Assembly: GCA_029243245.1 (NCBI GenBank)
Contig: JAQWSK010000004.1
Span: forward strand, 248,001-312,000
Length of the DNA: 64,000 nucleotides
DNA from: Flavobacteriaceae bacterium
Lineage (GTDB): Bacteria > Bacteroidota > Bacteroidia > Flavobacteriales > Flavobacteriaceae
Reading direction: 5' to 3'
Shown here piece after piece: positions 36,689 to 46,557 of the stretch. How positions within the stretch are numbered: position 1 is the first letter of the stretch; each line of letters starts with the position of its first letter. Made by a program: the position numbers and the translations under genes. Below the pieces are notes generated by a model. That model was given only the letters and a program-made list of their open reading frames with translations. It was not told where the DNA came from and ran no database searches.

Positions 36689-38287
36689 ATGAAGAGCATT
36701 AATAAAACTATTATTCTAGTATTCTTTTTTTTGGTTGGATGTAAAAACATGACACCTCCTGTGAAAGCTCCATTTGAAGATTTGGATGTGTTATCCATAA
36801 ATGATTGGTGGAACAAAGAAACCAACACTATTGTAAATTTAAATGTAAAACGCAGTGAAGTTATCGCTTTTGGGATTTATACGGTTTCAAATAATACCCT
36901 TAAGCTTACAGCTCAACTTTTTCCACTTTACCCATATGAAACTAGAGAAATTCGCTTAGAAATTTTTGAAAATGAAGTATGGAATGAAATACAAAAAATA
37001 AAGGTCAATGATATAGGGTGGGCGGCGACTTTCCGAATTAATAATTGGGACTCATCAAAAAATATAAGATATAAAATCAAACATGGGAAAGAAGCCTTTT
37101 TTGAAGGACTTATAAGGAAAGATCCTAAAAATAAAAATGAAATAGTCCTTGTAGCTCTCTCTTGTAATAGTAATAAAGACAGAGAAGGGAGAGAAAATTA
37201 TGTCAAAAATATAAATTATATTAATCCAGATCTTTTATTTTTCGCAGGGGATCAATCGTATGATCATAAGGAGCATACAGCTGCATGGATAAAATTTGGA
37301 ATGCAATTTAGAGAAACCTTTAGAGAGAGGCCGTGTATAACTATTCCAGATGATCATGATATTGGGCAAGGAAATTTGTGGGGAGAATATGGTAAAAAGG
37401 CACTGTCTCCTGCAGGAAATGATGGTGGGTATTTCTATCACCACGAATATGTAAAAATGGTTGAAAGAGCCCAAACCTCTCACTTACCTGATCCATATGA
37501 TAATACCCCTATAGAGCAAAACATAAAAGTTTATTATACAAATCTAGTTTTAGGTGGAATAGATTTTGCAATCATTGAGGATAGAAAATTTAAATCAGGA
37601 CCAAAAGGGAAAATTCCACAACAGGGTCCAAGACCTGACCACATAAATAATCCTGACTATGATCCAAAAACAATTGATGTTGAAGGATTAAAATTGCTTG
37701 GCCAAAGGCAACTTGATTTTCTTGGAAGCTGGGGTGAAAATAACAGTGAAATGAAAGCTGTTCTGTCGCAAACAGGCTTTTGTGGTGGCGCTCACCTTCA
37801 TGGTGATAAACAAAATAGGCTTCATGCAGACATGGATTCTAATGGATGGCCTCAAACGGGAAGAAATAAAGCTCTCAAAATCATAAAAAAAGCAAATGCT
37901 GTTCATGTAGGAGGAGACCAACATATAGCTACAGTTATTCATCATGGGATTGATTCCTATGAAGATGGTCCATGGGCCTTTGTTGTTCCTGCCATTGTTA
38001 ACAACTATTACAGTAGATGGTGGTGGCCTGAAAACGAACAAATCGGTGTTAATGGAAATGAAAACCTTCCTTGGACGGGTAGATATCTGGATGGTTTTAA
38101 TAATAAAATCACTATGCATGCTTATGCAAATCCTGACACGAATTCAAATGGTGCGGGATATGGAGTTGTGAGATTTAACAAGGATGTAAAAACAGTTACA
38201 TTTGAATGCTGGCCAAGACATGAAGATGTTTCTAAAAAAAATGCTTCTCAGTTTAAAGGATGGCCAATTACAATTTCTTTAAATTAA
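36689..38287 (+). CDS. lipoprotein PhoD-like metallophosphatase
   Basis: A 532-residue lipoprotein (lipobox FFLVGC, Cys 18) with a PhoD/alkaline phosphatase D type domain. An N-terminal beta-sandwich of about 140 residues precedes the catalytic part. Metal ligands are visible in LSCNSN, FFAGDQSYDH (about 188-197), TIPDDHDIGQGNLWG (about 224-238) and VHVGGDQHIATVIHHG (about 407-422). It probably cleaves phosphodiesters or phosphomonoesters outside the inner membrane and could supply phosphate in the ocean. It lies 54 bases after the thioesterase and is convergent with lpxD. Confidence 0.85.
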   Translation: MKSINKTIILVFFFLVGCKNMTPPVKAPFEDLDVLSINDWWNKETNTIVNLNVKRSEVIAFGIYTVSNNTLKLTAQLFPLYPYETREIRLEIFENEVWNEIQKIKVNDIGWAATFRINNWDSSKNIRYKIKHGKEAFFEGLIRKDPKNKNEIVLVALSCNSNKDREGRENYVKNINYINPDLLFFAGDQSYDHKEHTAAWIKFGMQFRETFRERPCITIPDDHDIGQGNLWGEYGKKALSPAGNDGGYFYHHEYVKMVERAQTSHLPDPYDNTPIEQNIKVYYTNLVLGGIDFAIIEDRKFKSGPKGKIPQQGPRPDHINNPDYDPKTIDVEGLKLLGQRQLDFLGSWGENNSEMKAVLSQTGFCGGAHLHGDKQNRLHADMDSNGWPQTGRNKALKIIKKANAVHVGGDQHIATVIHHGIDSYEDGPWAFVVPAIVNNYYSRWWWPENEQIGVNGNENLPWTGRYLDGFNNKITMHAYANPDTNSNGAGYGVVRFNKDVKTVTFECWPRHEDVSKKNASQFKGWPITISLN

Positions 38288-38303
38288 TTTTATTCAGATT
38301 TTT

Positions 38304-39302
38304 TTAACTTTTAACTAATTTTTTTAAAGCTAGCCATTGTCTTAGTGTTTCTCTTGATTCTGAGGCAGGATATCCAAGCACAGTCTTTCCAGCAGGAACA
38401 TCTGAAATAACCCCAGAGCATGCACCTACACTAACGCCAGAGCCAAGAGTTAGATGGTCTCTTATTTTTGCTCCGCCACCAATCACAACGCCATCTCCTA
38501 ATGTAACAGTTCCTGCTAGACCTGAGCTTCCTGCCATAATACAAGATTTACCTAGGATACAATTATGTCCAATTTGAACCAGGTTGTCTATTTTACATCC
38601 ATCACCCAGAATAGTACTATTAAATTTTGCTTTATCTATGCAAGTATTCGCTCCAATTTCCACATTATTACCAATCACTACATTACCAATATGACAAATT
38701 TTAAGGAGTCCAGCACCATCTGGTGAAGGTCTATATCCAAAACCATCTGCTCCTATACTTACATTGCAATGAAATATACAGGAATGTCCAATAACGGAAT
38801 TTTCTCTAACCACTGTCCCAGACCAAAAAACACAATTCTCTCCTATAGAAGTATTATCAAATACACTAACATTTGGATATAATGTACTTCCAGCACCTAT
38901 TACGACACCTTTACCCACATAACAAAATGGACCTATCTTAACATCTTTTCCTATATTAGCAGTTGGATGAACGCTCGCTGAAGGATGAATATTTTCTTCA
39001 AAAACAGGTCCGTTTCTAGGTGCAAAAATTTCCAATAGAATAGCCATAGCAATATCTGCATCTTTAACAAAGATGATAGGTTTGTCTTGATTGTCAATTT
39101 TTATTGATTCATTTACAATGGCTGCACCTGCCTTTGAATCATTCCAATATTTTATGAATTTATGACTTCCAATAAATGTTATCTGATCTTCAGTAGCATT
39201 CTTTAGATCATTTAATCCATTGATTGTGATCTTTTTTGCAAAATGAATTTGGCCAGAGATTAAATTAGCAAGCTGCTCTAGGTTATAGGTTTTCATAGAC
39301 AT
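38304..39302 (-). CDS. lpxD: UDP-3-O-acylglucosamine N-acyltransferase
   Basis: A 332-residue cytoplasmic acyltransferase of lipid A synthesis that adds the second 3-hydroxyacyl chain to UDP-acyl-GlcN. The N-terminal uridine-binding domain includes LKNATEDQITFIGSHKFIKYW. From about residue 105 a left-handed beta helix of hexapeptide repeats runs to about 310. The catalytic His lies in VQIGHNCILG (about 241-250). A C-terminal helix ends the protein. Other lpx genes are absent here, so this may be a second copy placed away from the lpxC-fabZ-lpxA block. There are two possible starts, two codons apart. Confidence 0.93.
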   Translation of the reverse strand: MSMKTYNLEQLANLISGQIHFAKKITINGLNDLKNATEDQITFIGSHKFIKYWNDSKAGAAIVNESIKIDNQDKPIIFVKDADIAMAILLEIFAPRNGPVFEENIHPSASVHPTANIGKDVKIGPFCYVGKGVVIGAGSTLYPNVSVFDNTSIGENCVFWSGTVVRENSVIGHSCIFHCNVSIGADGFGYRPSPDGAGLLKICHIGNVVIGNNVEIGANTCIDKAKFNSTILGDGCKIDNLVQIGHNCILGKSCIMAGSSGLAGTVTLGDGVVIGGGAKIRDHLTLGSGVSVGACSGVISDVPAGKTVLGYPASESRETLRQWLALKKLVKS

Positions 39303-39325
39303 TTTTATTTATACTAAAATATGTT

Positions 39326-40450
39326 TTATTTATTTAAAGTCATTTTTTTAATAAAAGTAATTTCTGATTTTGAATAAGGGCTCCCGTCTGAACGAAAAAT
39401 ATCATGATGCCAAACTTTTGGTTCTTTAGACAACTTTATTACCCAACTTTTCCATGGATATTTTGTGTTTGTTTTACCATCAACCAGTCCCCAGTTTATT
39501 GCTGCAATATTTTCTTTTTTAAACAAGGGCATTAACATCTCAAATGTATTTCCATGAGAACGGGCTAAATATTCTGTACAAAATAAGGGTCGGTTATACT
39601 TTTTAAGTTCACTTATTTTTCGAGTCACGTTTTCTAGTTTTCCATCATACGCATGAAAGGAGATGACGTCTGAATTTTCAAGCATAAATCTATCCAGTTC
39701 GGGAAGTTTGTTGAGTATACCCCAATTAGAAATATTTCCTCTCCAAATTCCTGTAGTAAGAGGTTGTGTTGGATTTACTTCTCTAGCCCATTGAAAGGTT
39801 TTTCGCAGTAGGGCAAGAGAATATTTGTTTTTATTTCTCAATTCCAATTTTGCTCTTCCCTTTCCTTTTGCTCTATTATCGGGCTCATTGTATAAATCCC
39901 ACAATAAGACTCGTTCGTCATTGGCAAATTCTGAAATCACACCCTTAATATAGGATTCTAATTCATCATGAAGTGAAAGATTACCTAAGATTTCTGCACC
40001 AGGCGCTTGTACCCATCCAGAATTATGAAGGTGAGGGATCGGATCAGGCTGCTTTCCCAATTTAGGTTGGGGATGCCAAACATCATCAAGTAAAACAAAA
40101 ATGGTTTTTATCTTGTATTTATCTGCAATAGACAGATAGATATTCAAGCGCTCTAAGAATCCCTTTGAATCTTGTTCCCAAAGTAAATTATGTAAATAAA
40201 CTCGATGAAGGTTCATTCCTATTTCAGAAGACCATTTTAATTCTCTTTCAATGGTAACTGCATCAAATGTTTGGACTTGCCAAAATTCAAGTTGGTTAAT
40301 AGAGCTACTAGGATTAAAATTTGTTCCAACTAACCATGGTTGTTTTTCGTACCAAGACCATGCTTTTTCTTCAGACCATTTTTGTGCAATATTTTTTGCA
40401 GGAAAAATTATGTGAGCAATCAAACATAATATTATATTGAATCTAAGCAT
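39326..40450 (-). CDS. secreted glycoside hydrolase, GH5-like
   Basis: A 374-residue exported (beta/alpha)8-barrel enzyme with a signal peptide ending NIAQ (about 22). LLWDLYNEPDN (about 191-201) contains the acid/base Glu in the clan A NEP motif, and PLFCTEYLARS (about 292-302) the nucleophile Glu. MNLHRVYLHNLLWEQD is the usual early strand. It cleaves a beta-linked polysaccharide. The family is GH5 or a close clan A relative, and the substrate (beta-glucan, mannan or xylan) cannot be read. There is no polysaccharide-utilisation locus around it. It is 23 bases upstream of lpxD on the same strand. Confidence 0.82.
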   Translation of the reverse strand: MLRFNIILCLIAHIIFPAKNIAQKWSEEKAWSWYEKQPWLVGTNFNPSSSINQLEFWQVQTFDAVTIERELKWSSEIGMNLHRVYLHNLLWEQDSKGFLERLNIYLSIADKYKIKTIFVLLDDVWHPQPKLGKQPDPIPHLHNSGWVQAPGAEILGNLSLHDELESYIKGVISEFANDERVLLWDLYNEPDNRAKGKGRAKLELRNKNKYSLALLRKTFQWAREVNPTQPLTTGIWRGNISNWGILNKLPELDRFMLENSDVISFHAYDGKLENVTRKISELKKYNRPLFCTEYLARSHGNTFEMLMPLFKKENIAAINWGLVDGKTNTKYPWKSWVIKLSKEPKVWHHDIFRSDGSPYSKSEITFIKKMTLNK

Positions 40451-40648
40451 ATAGCGGAATGTATTAGGTGAAACTTATTATTGTGACATTGTCTATTAAC
40501 CATTTACTTTTTAAAGATAGGGTAATTTCAAGGCTTTATATTCAAGATTTAACTCTAAGTTTTAGAATTTTACTTTATAGAATAATTCACGCTAAAGGCA
40601 GTTCGATCTTGAGTCACTTTTTGTTATATTTACGAATAATATGCTATT

Positions 40649-41155
40649 ATGTTAGAACTCAAACCTGTTACCAAAGACTTAATTCCTAATGCTTTAAACA
40701 AAGCAAATCATTATCGTTTATTAAATGAACCATGGCAGGCTGAAAGTATTTGTCGTGATATTTTACAAGTAGACTCAACTCACAAACCTGCTATTTTATG
40801 TATGATTTTGGCTATCACAGATCAATTTGAAAATGAAAAGGGTCGGGCAAAATCAGAAGAAGCCAAGGAGCTTTGCACACAACTCAATAGTAAATTCGAG
40901 CAAAAGTATTATCAGGGAATTATTGCCGAACGACTAGGTAAAACTGCCTTATTGCGAAACACACCTCGCATTAAGTATATTGCTTATGAGTATTTCATAA
41001 ATGCTATGGATTATTTTGAAGATGCGGAAAAGATTCAACCAAAAGGTAATCAAGATGCTGTTTTAAGATGGAACGCCTGCATAAGACGAATTAAAGAATT
41101 TGATTTAAAACGTTCTCCAGATGATAATTCTTTTCAGCCATTCTTGGATGTTTAA
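40649..41155 (+). CDS. TPR-like cytoplasmic protein of unknown function
   Basis: A 168-residue hydrophilic helical protein with no signal peptide. WQAESICRDILQVDSTHKPAIL (about 28-49) is TPR-like and YEYFINAMDYFEDAEKIQP (about 113-131) repeats the pattern. I cannot name it. It is transcribed toward, and ends 1 base from, the stop of sdhB. A TATATTTA sequence about 20 bases upstream is a near match to the -7 consensus. Confidence 0.65.
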   Translation: MLELKPVTKDLIPNALNKANHYRLLNEPWQAESICRDILQVDSTHKPAILCMILAITDQFENEKGRAKSEEAKELCTQLNSKFEQKYYQGIIAERLGKTALLRNTPRIKYIAYEYFINAMDYFEDAEKIQPKGNQDAVLRWNACIRRIKEFDLKRSPDDNSFQPFLDV

Positions 41156-41156
41156 T

Positions 41157-41930
41157 TTAAGGACTTAAAGGGGGGAATTTCTTCTTTTTTTTGCCAAATA
41201 TTTTACGGCCTAAAATAGTTATGGGGTCATAAAATCTGTCAACCACACGTTCCTTCATTGGAATAATACCATTATCTGTAATATTTATATTTTCCGGGCA
41301 AACATCGGTGCAACATTTAGTAATATTGCACATTCCTGAACCAAATTCTTTTTTTAATTCTGGAATTCTATCTTCTGTATCTAATGGATGCATCTCGAGA
41401 CTGGCCACACGAATCATAAATCGAGGTCCAACAAATTTATCTTTTTTGTCATGGTCACGAAGTACGTGACATACATTTTGGCATAAATAACACTCTATGC
41501 ATTTTCGAAATTCCTGAACTCGATCAACATCATTCTGATACATGACATAGCCATTTTCTGTTTTACATTCATGGGCGAGTTTAACAGGTTTTATTCTTTT
41601 GTTTTGAATATAATTCCATGAAACATCAGTAACCAAATCTTTAATAACAGGAAAGGTTTTCATTGGAGTAACTATTATGGTCTCATCTTTTCTATATTCA
41701 TTCATTCTTGTCATACAAGACAACTTTGGCATACCATTTATTTCCATACTACAGGAGCCGCATTTTCCGGCTTTGCAATTCCATCGAATTGCGAGATCAT
41801 TAGCTTGCTCTGCTTGAATCTTGTGAATAGCATCAAGCACAACCATTCCTTCTTTAACTTCCGTCTCAAAATTGACCAGTTCTCCATTTTTATTATCACC
41901 CCTATAGATTTGAAATTTACGTGTTGTCAT
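41157..41930 (-). CDS. sdhB: succinate dehydrogenase / fumarate reductase iron-sulfur subunit
   Basis: A 257-residue subunit carrying three Fe-S clusters. The plant-ferredoxin site is CKAGKCGSC with the distal Cys in KLSC ([2Fe-2S]). CIECYLCQNVC is the [4Fe-4S] site, and CNITKCCTDVCPE supplies the remaining cluster ligands. It transfers electrons from SdhA to the membrane subunit. The start is taken at ATG 41930 (MTTRKFQIYRGD). Seven residues upstream in frame are unlikely to be translated. The C-terminus (KKKKKFPPLSP) is basic. It is last of the order sdhC-sdhA-sdhB, with 49 bases between sdhA and this gene. Confidence 0.92.
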   Translation of the reverse strand: MTTRKFQIYRGDNKNGELVNFETEVKEGMVVLDAIHKIQAEQANDLAIRWNCKAGKCGSCSMEINGMPKLSCMTRMNEYRKDETIIVTPMKTFPVIKDLVTDVSWNYIQNKRIKPVKLAHECKTENGYVMYQNDVDRVQEFRKCIECYLCQNVCHVLRDHDKKDKFVGPRFMIRVASLEMHPLDTEDRIPELKKEFGSGMCNITKCCTDVCPENINITDNGIIPMKERVVDRFYDPITILGRKIFGKKKKKFPPLSP

Positions 41931-41979
41931 AGCCTGTTTGATTACTTTCAAAATTAAGCGTTATAAAATATTTGTTCAT

Positions 41980-43851
41980 TTACTTTCTTTCTTCAATAAT
42001 TTCATTTTCAAGATCTTCAATAGAAGATTCTGCAATGCGTACCAATTCTGGATTTGCACTTGGGCGCTCTACTTTATTTAACTGCATTTTTCCATCCACT
42101 CCTTTTTTAGAAATTATATTATAATTAAGCCATTCTTTTTGTTCGCCCGGAAAATCAGATCGGGTATGTGCCCCTCTGCTTTCTTCACGAAATTTTGCAG
42201 CTCGTGCCACTGCTTCTGCCGTAATTAACAAGTTGCGCAATCCTAATGCTTCATGCCAACCAGGATTAAATTGACTTGTTCCTTTTGCTTTTACAGACTT
42301 GTATTCCTCTTTGATATTTTCTATTTCATCTATTCCTTTTACAAGTTCATCTTTTGTCCTAATAATCCCAACATTCATTTGCATATTTTGCTCCAGCTGC
42401 TCGTGCAATAGATATGGATTAGCTCCTGATTCACGGTTTAATATTTCTGTTGCCTTTAGAATTATTTTTCTCACTTGATTTTCATCAAAATCAGAATGGT
42501 TCGCATTGTTTTTTGCAAATTCAGCAGCCTTTTTTCCTGCTAAGTAACCAAAGACCAAAAGATCCGACAAAGAATTTCCTCCCAAGCGATTAGCTCCATG
42601 CATTCCTGCAGCACATTCTCCACATGCGAATAATCCAGGAACAGAGCTCATGGCTGTATCGGCATTCACTCGAATCCCACCCATAAAATAATGACAGGTA
42701 GGACCTACTTCCATAGATTCTTTAGTAATATCTAATTCTGCCAAAACCTTAAATTGATGATACATGGAAGGTAACTTCTTTTTAATATCTTCTGATGATC
42801 GTTGTGTAGCAATATTAAGATAGGCTCCTCCGTGTTTTGAACCTCTTCCAGCTTTAACTTCTTCATTAATTGCTCTAGCTACAACATCTCTGGTTAATAG
42901 TTCTGGAGGGCGTCTAGCGCTGGGGTCTCCCGATAGCCATCTTGCAGCTTCTTCTTCGGTTTCTGCAGTTTCTGAACGAAAGCGTTCAGGAATATAATTA
43001 AACATAAATCGCGTGCCTTCACTATTTAATAGAATTCCTCCTTCGCCTCTAACACTTTCAGTGACCAAAATACCTTTCACTGATAATGGCCACATCATTC
43101 CAGTAGGATGAAACTGATTGAACTCTAAATCCATAAGTTCGGCTCCTGCTTCATAGGCCAATGCATAACCATCCCCGGTATATTCCCAAGAATTTGAGGT
43201 GACATCCCATGCTTTTCCGCCTCCTCCAGTAGCAAATATAATAGCCTTTGCTTTAAATATAATAAAAGTTCCTGTCTCCCGCCACATACAGACTATCCCA
43301 ATCACTTTACCTTTTTCATTTTTAAGTAAATCCAAGGCCGTACACTCCATATAAGTCTCAATTCCTTGGTGAATACCATGGTCTTGAAGGGTCCGGATCA
43401 TTTCCAATCCAGTACGATCACCAACATGTGCTAATCTTGGATACCTATGACCACCAAAATTCCTTTGATTTATTAGTCCTTTTTTAGTGCGATCGAATAC
43501 CGCACCCCATTCTTCAAGAAGGCGTACACGTTCTGGTGCAAGTTGAGCATGAAGTTCAGCCATTCGCCATACGTTAAGAAATTTTCCACCACGCATGGTA
43601 TCGCGAAAGTGAATTTTCCAATGATCACGTTTATCAACATTTCCCAATGCGGCAGCCATTCCACCTTCAGCCATAACCGTATGTGCTTTCCCTAAAAGTG
43701 ATTTCATCACAATACCAGTGCTCATCCCATGGCTTGAAGCTTCAATTGCTGAGCTTAATCCAGCTCCACCAGCTCCCACAATTAGAACATCATGCTCAAT
43801 GGTTTTAATTTCAGATATATCTAACATAAATAATTTCTTTAAAATCCCCAT
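41980..43851 (-). CDS. sdhA: succinate dehydrogenase / fumarate reductase flavoprotein subunit
   Basis: A 623-residue FAD subunit oxidising succinate in the TCA cycle. VLIVGAGGAGLSS (22-34) binds FAD, and the His in GKAHTVMAEGG (about 57) is where FAD is covalently attached. FNQFHPTGM and RNLLITAEAVARAA...ESRGAHTRSDFP carry substrate-binding residues. The ATG at 43851 overlaps the sdhC stop by 13 bases; a start at 43827 (MLDISEIK) is equally possible. Subunit size and gene order match the Sdh1-type enzyme of actinobacteria more than the usual Bacteroidota SdhCAB. Confidence 0.92.
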   Translation of the reverse strand: MGILKKLFMLDISEIKTIEHDVLIVGAGGAGLSSAIEASSHGMSTGIVMKSLLGKAHTVMAEGGMAAALGNVDKRDHWKIHFRDTMRGGKFLNVWRMAELHAQLAPERVRLLEEWGAVFDRTKKGLINQRNFGGHRYPRLAHVGDRTGLEMIRTLQDHGIHQGIETYMECTALDLLKNEKGKVIGIVCMWRETGTFIIFKAKAIIFATGGGGKAWDVTSNSWEYTGDGYALAYEAGAELMDLEFNQFHPTGMMWPLSVKGILVTESVRGEGGILLNSEGTRFMFNYIPERFRSETAETEEEAARWLSGDPSARRPPELLTRDVVARAINEEVKAGRGSKHGGAYLNIATQRSSEDIKKKLPSMYHQFKVLAELDITKESMEVGPTCHYFMGGIRVNADTAMSSVPGLFACGECAAGMHGANRLGGNSLSDLLVFGYLAGKKAAEFAKNNANHSDFDENQVRKIILKATEILNRESGANPYLLHEQLEQNMQMNVGIIRTKDELVKGIDEIENIKEEYKSVKAKGTSQFNPGWHEALGLRNLLITAEAVARAAKFREESRGAHTRSDFPGEQKEWLNYNIISKKGVDGKMQLNKVERPSANPELVRIAESSIEDLENEIIEERK

Positions 43852-44696
43852 GTATTAGGGTCGTTAATATATCCCATTGAGACCATTCGAATATATAAAT
43901 CGGCTATCATTATCCATACTAAGCTAAGCCAAGCAAATAACTCATGGCGACGGTTGAACCAGCCAACAATCATTCCGTTTTTGTGAGCTATATCACCTCT
44001 TAACCCACATGAATAGCAATCCCTACTTCCGCTTACAAGATGGCGGATAGAGTGACAACCAAAAATATAGCTGGCTAATAAGATCGGGTTTCCTAATAAA
44101 AGTAAACTTCCAAGGCCAACACCAAATTCTCCAGCTCTAAAAAACGATAAATAGGCATCATAAAAAAATACAATAATATATATTGCTGCAAAGTACACTG
44201 TAATGCGATGTATATTTTGAACAACCATAAATCCTGTTTCACCTTTATATCCTTCTTTTCGTTTACGTTGTAAAGCGCCCACAGCACAAGCTGGTGGTGT
44301 CCCAGAGAATGCTCTATAGTATGCTTTTCTATAGTAATAACAAGTGAATCTAAATATTCCAGGAACTGCCAAAATCAATAACGACGGAGACGGAGGAATC
44401 CAACTAGGCCACCAGCTGGGCCAGGGTCCAAAAATGGAATGGGTCATTGGCGCAGCTCCTTCAACACTTTCTTTAATAAAAAGAAGTGGAGAATAAAAAG
44501 GAGCTAGATACCCCCCAAATCCTTCTTGCCCACCACTGTACCAATAAAAATTGGCCTGCCAAGCAGACCAAAATCCATAAATCAAGAAGCTGGTTAGTCC
44601 AAAAACCACAAGTCCCGGATAGAGCCTCCAATTATCCTTACGTAGAGTTTTAGTGAATCCTTTGTCGTGAATGGCAAAAGAAGTTTTTGTAGACAT
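43839..44696 (-). CDS. sdhC: succinate dehydrogenase membrane subunit (single SdhC/D-like chain)
   Basis: A 285-residue membrane anchor, longer than the common 220-residue Bacteroidota SdhC. It has five hydrophobic helices (about 26-46, 100-118, 160-182, 195-215, 250-270) and a long loop between the first two (GGQEGFGGYLAPFYSPLLF, PSWWPSWIPPS). Histidines near the helices (VQNIHRI, GCHSIRHL) are candidate haem ligands, and a CYSCGLRG segment at about 226-233 is unusual. The organisation resembles the mycobacterial Sdh1 membrane subunit. It is first in the sdhCAB operon. There are 205 AT-rich bases upstream with no clear -7 box. Confidence 0.8.
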   Translation of the reverse strand: MSTKTSFAIHDKGFTKTLRKDNWRLYPGLVVFGLTSFLIYGFWSAWQANFYWYSGGQEGFGGYLAPFYSPLLFIKESVEGAAPMTHSIFGPWPSWWPSWIPPSPSLLILAVPGIFRFTCYYYRKAYYRAFSGTPPACAVGALQRKRKEGYKGETGFMVVQNIHRITVYFAAIYIIVFFYDAYLSFFRAGEFGVGLGSLLLLGNPILLASYIFGCHSIRHLVSGSRDCYSCGLRGDIAHKNGMIVGWFNRRHELFAWLSLVWIMIADLYIRMVSMGYINDPNTWGF

Positions 44697-44901
44697 TAAA
44701 AATATTTATTTAAAAATTTTTTATTGAAAGGACAACTAAATTTTGATACAATTTAGTAAAAAAGATCATCTTTATTAATTTCGTTATAATTTTATTTTTT
44801 GTGGAATTTACCTTTTAGCCTAAACAAAGCCCTTATGAACCCTATCTTTCTAATCATAAATTTTAACTTAGTTAATTTAAAACCAATAAATCCAGTGAAT
44901 T

Positions 44902-46518
44902 ATGAGTCGATTTTACGATTATATTATAATTGGTGCAGGTTCTGCAGGTTGTGTATTGGCAAACCGTTTGTCTAAAGATCCCAAAAACTCAGTTCTTTTA
45001 TTAGAGGCAGGAGGGCCAGATTCAAATATGAATATTCATATTCCCGGCGCTTACTTAAAGATTCATAAAAGTAAACAAGATTGGGGTTTTTGGTCTGAAA
45101 ATCAATCTAATGTTTTGAATCGAAAAATTTATTTACCACGAGGTAAAACCCTAGGTGGAAGTAGTTCTACAAACGCTATGGCTTATGTAAGAGGGAATGC
45201 TGAAGATTATGATGGCTGGGCAAAACTTGGTAATGATGGTTGGGGATATAAAGATGTACTTCCTTTTTTTATGCGATCAGAAAATCATGAACAAATCGAC
45301 AAGGTGGATTCTGGCTTTCATGGAAGTTCTGGAGAGTTAAGTGTTACACTTCCAACAAAATTTAAAACACCTTATGTTGAGGGATTTATTTCAGCTTGTG
45401 AAAAAATCGGTATACCAAAAAATGGTGACTATAACGGAGTAAATCAAGAGGGCGCTAGTTTGGTTCATAGTACTATTAAAAACGGGAAACGCCATAGTGG
45501 AGCAGCAGCTTTTTTAAAACCTGTATTATATAGACCTAACTTAACTGCTATAACACACGCTCAAGTGTGTAAGATAATTTTAAATGGTAAAGAAGCTGTA
45601 GGAGTAGAGTATGTTAAAGGTTCAAAAAAAAATAAAGTATATGCGCAAAAAGAGATCATACTTTCTGCTGGAGCTTTTCAATCACCACAATTATTAATGT
45701 TGTCTGGAATTGGAGAAGCTTCCGAATTAACAAAGCATGGGATTGATTGTTTATATGAATTAAAAGGAGTTGGTAAGAACTTACAGGACCATTTATTTTA
45801 TCCAATATGTGCTCAGTCAAAAACTCAAGAAGGTATCAATCATTATATTTCGCCTTTAAAGCAATTTAAAGCTGCTTGGAATTATTATGTTAATAATAAA
45901 GGAGTTTTTTGCACTGGTCCTCTTGAGGGTATGGCATTTTTTGATCTTGATCAAAAGGGTGGAAAAGTTAATTTTCAATTACACTTTTCTCCAATATGTA
46001 TAAATAATGAATATGGTTATGATGCTTATGATCTTTATGATTATCCAAGAGTAGATGGTTTTACTATATTACCAACATTATTACATCCTAAAAGCAGGGG
46101 CACAGTTAGCCTTTTTTCTTCAAACCCAAAAGCACCACCAATTATTCAACCTAATTTTTTACAAGAAAAAGAAGATATGGATCAACTTATCAAAGGAGGT
46201 AAGTTAGTGTTTAAGCTAATGGAAGATGAAGCCTTGAAAAAACACACTGAAGTAGATATGCTTCCTAGTAACCGGTCTTCAGATGATTCTCTTATTGAAC
46301 ACATAAAAAAAACTCTTGAAACAGTTTATCATCCTGTTGGTACTTGTAAAATGGGAACAGATAACATGTCTGTAGTTGATCCTACATTAAGAGTCCATGG
46401 AATTTCTAATCTTCGAGTTGTTGACGCGTCTATTATGCCTAAAATAGTTTCTGGCAATACCAATGCGCCTGTTTATATGATAGCTGAAAAAGCATCTGAT
46501 ATGATATTAAATATTTAG
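44902..46518 (+). CDS. GMC-family FAD alcohol oxidoreductase (choline dehydrogenase-like)
   Basis: A 538-residue flavoenzyme. [19 protein letters not shown] (about 6-24) binds the FAD ADP moiety, [20 protein letters not shown] (about 83-102) is the first GMC signature, [19 protein letters not shown] (about 252-270) the second, and the active His lies in [10 protein letters not shown], followed by [15 protein letters not shown]. It oxidises a primary alcohol to an aldehyde. Choline is possible, but medium-chain or aromatic alcohols are equally so. No betaine aldehyde dehydrogenase lies next to it. It is convergent with the DASS transporter and has a promoter region shared with sdhC. Confidence 0.88.
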   Translation: MSRFYDYIIIGAGSAGCVLANRLSKDPKNSVLLLEAGGPDSNMNIHIPGAYLKIHKSKQDWGFWSENQSNVLNRKIYLPRGKTLGGSSSTNAMAYVRGNAEDYDGWAKLGNDGWGYKDVLPFFMRSENHEQIDKVDSGFHGSSGELSVTLPTKFKTPYVEGFISACEKIGIPKNGDYNGVNQEGASLVHSTIKNGKRHSGAAAFLKPVLYRPNLTAITHAQVCKIILNGKEAVGVEYVKGSKKNKVYAQKEIILSAGAFQSPQLLMLSGIGEASELTKHGIDCLYELKGVGKNLQDHLFYPICAQSKTQEGINHYISPLKQFKAAWNYYVNNKGVFCTGPLEGMAFFDLDQKGGKVNFQLHFSPICINNEYGYDAYDLYDYPRVDGFTILPTLLHPKSRGTVSLFSSNPKAPPIIQPNFLQEKEDMDQLIKGGKLVFKLMEDEALKKHTEVDMLPSNRSSDDSLIEHIKKTLETVYHPVGTCKMGTDNMSVVDPTLRVHGISNLRVVDASIMPKIVSGNTNAPVYMIAEKASDMILNI

Positions 46519-46557
46519 AATCATTAATTAATAAATCCTCTGAATTTAAAAATTAAT

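Noticed and set aside
37688-38119. 143-codon open frame antisense to the PhoD-like gene
   Set aside because: It overlaps the catalytic part of a complete metallophosphatase and shows no family signature.
40468-40689. 73-codon frame upstream of the TPR-like gene
   Set aside because: It overlaps the start of the better TPR-like gene and its composition is that of random AT-rich DNA.
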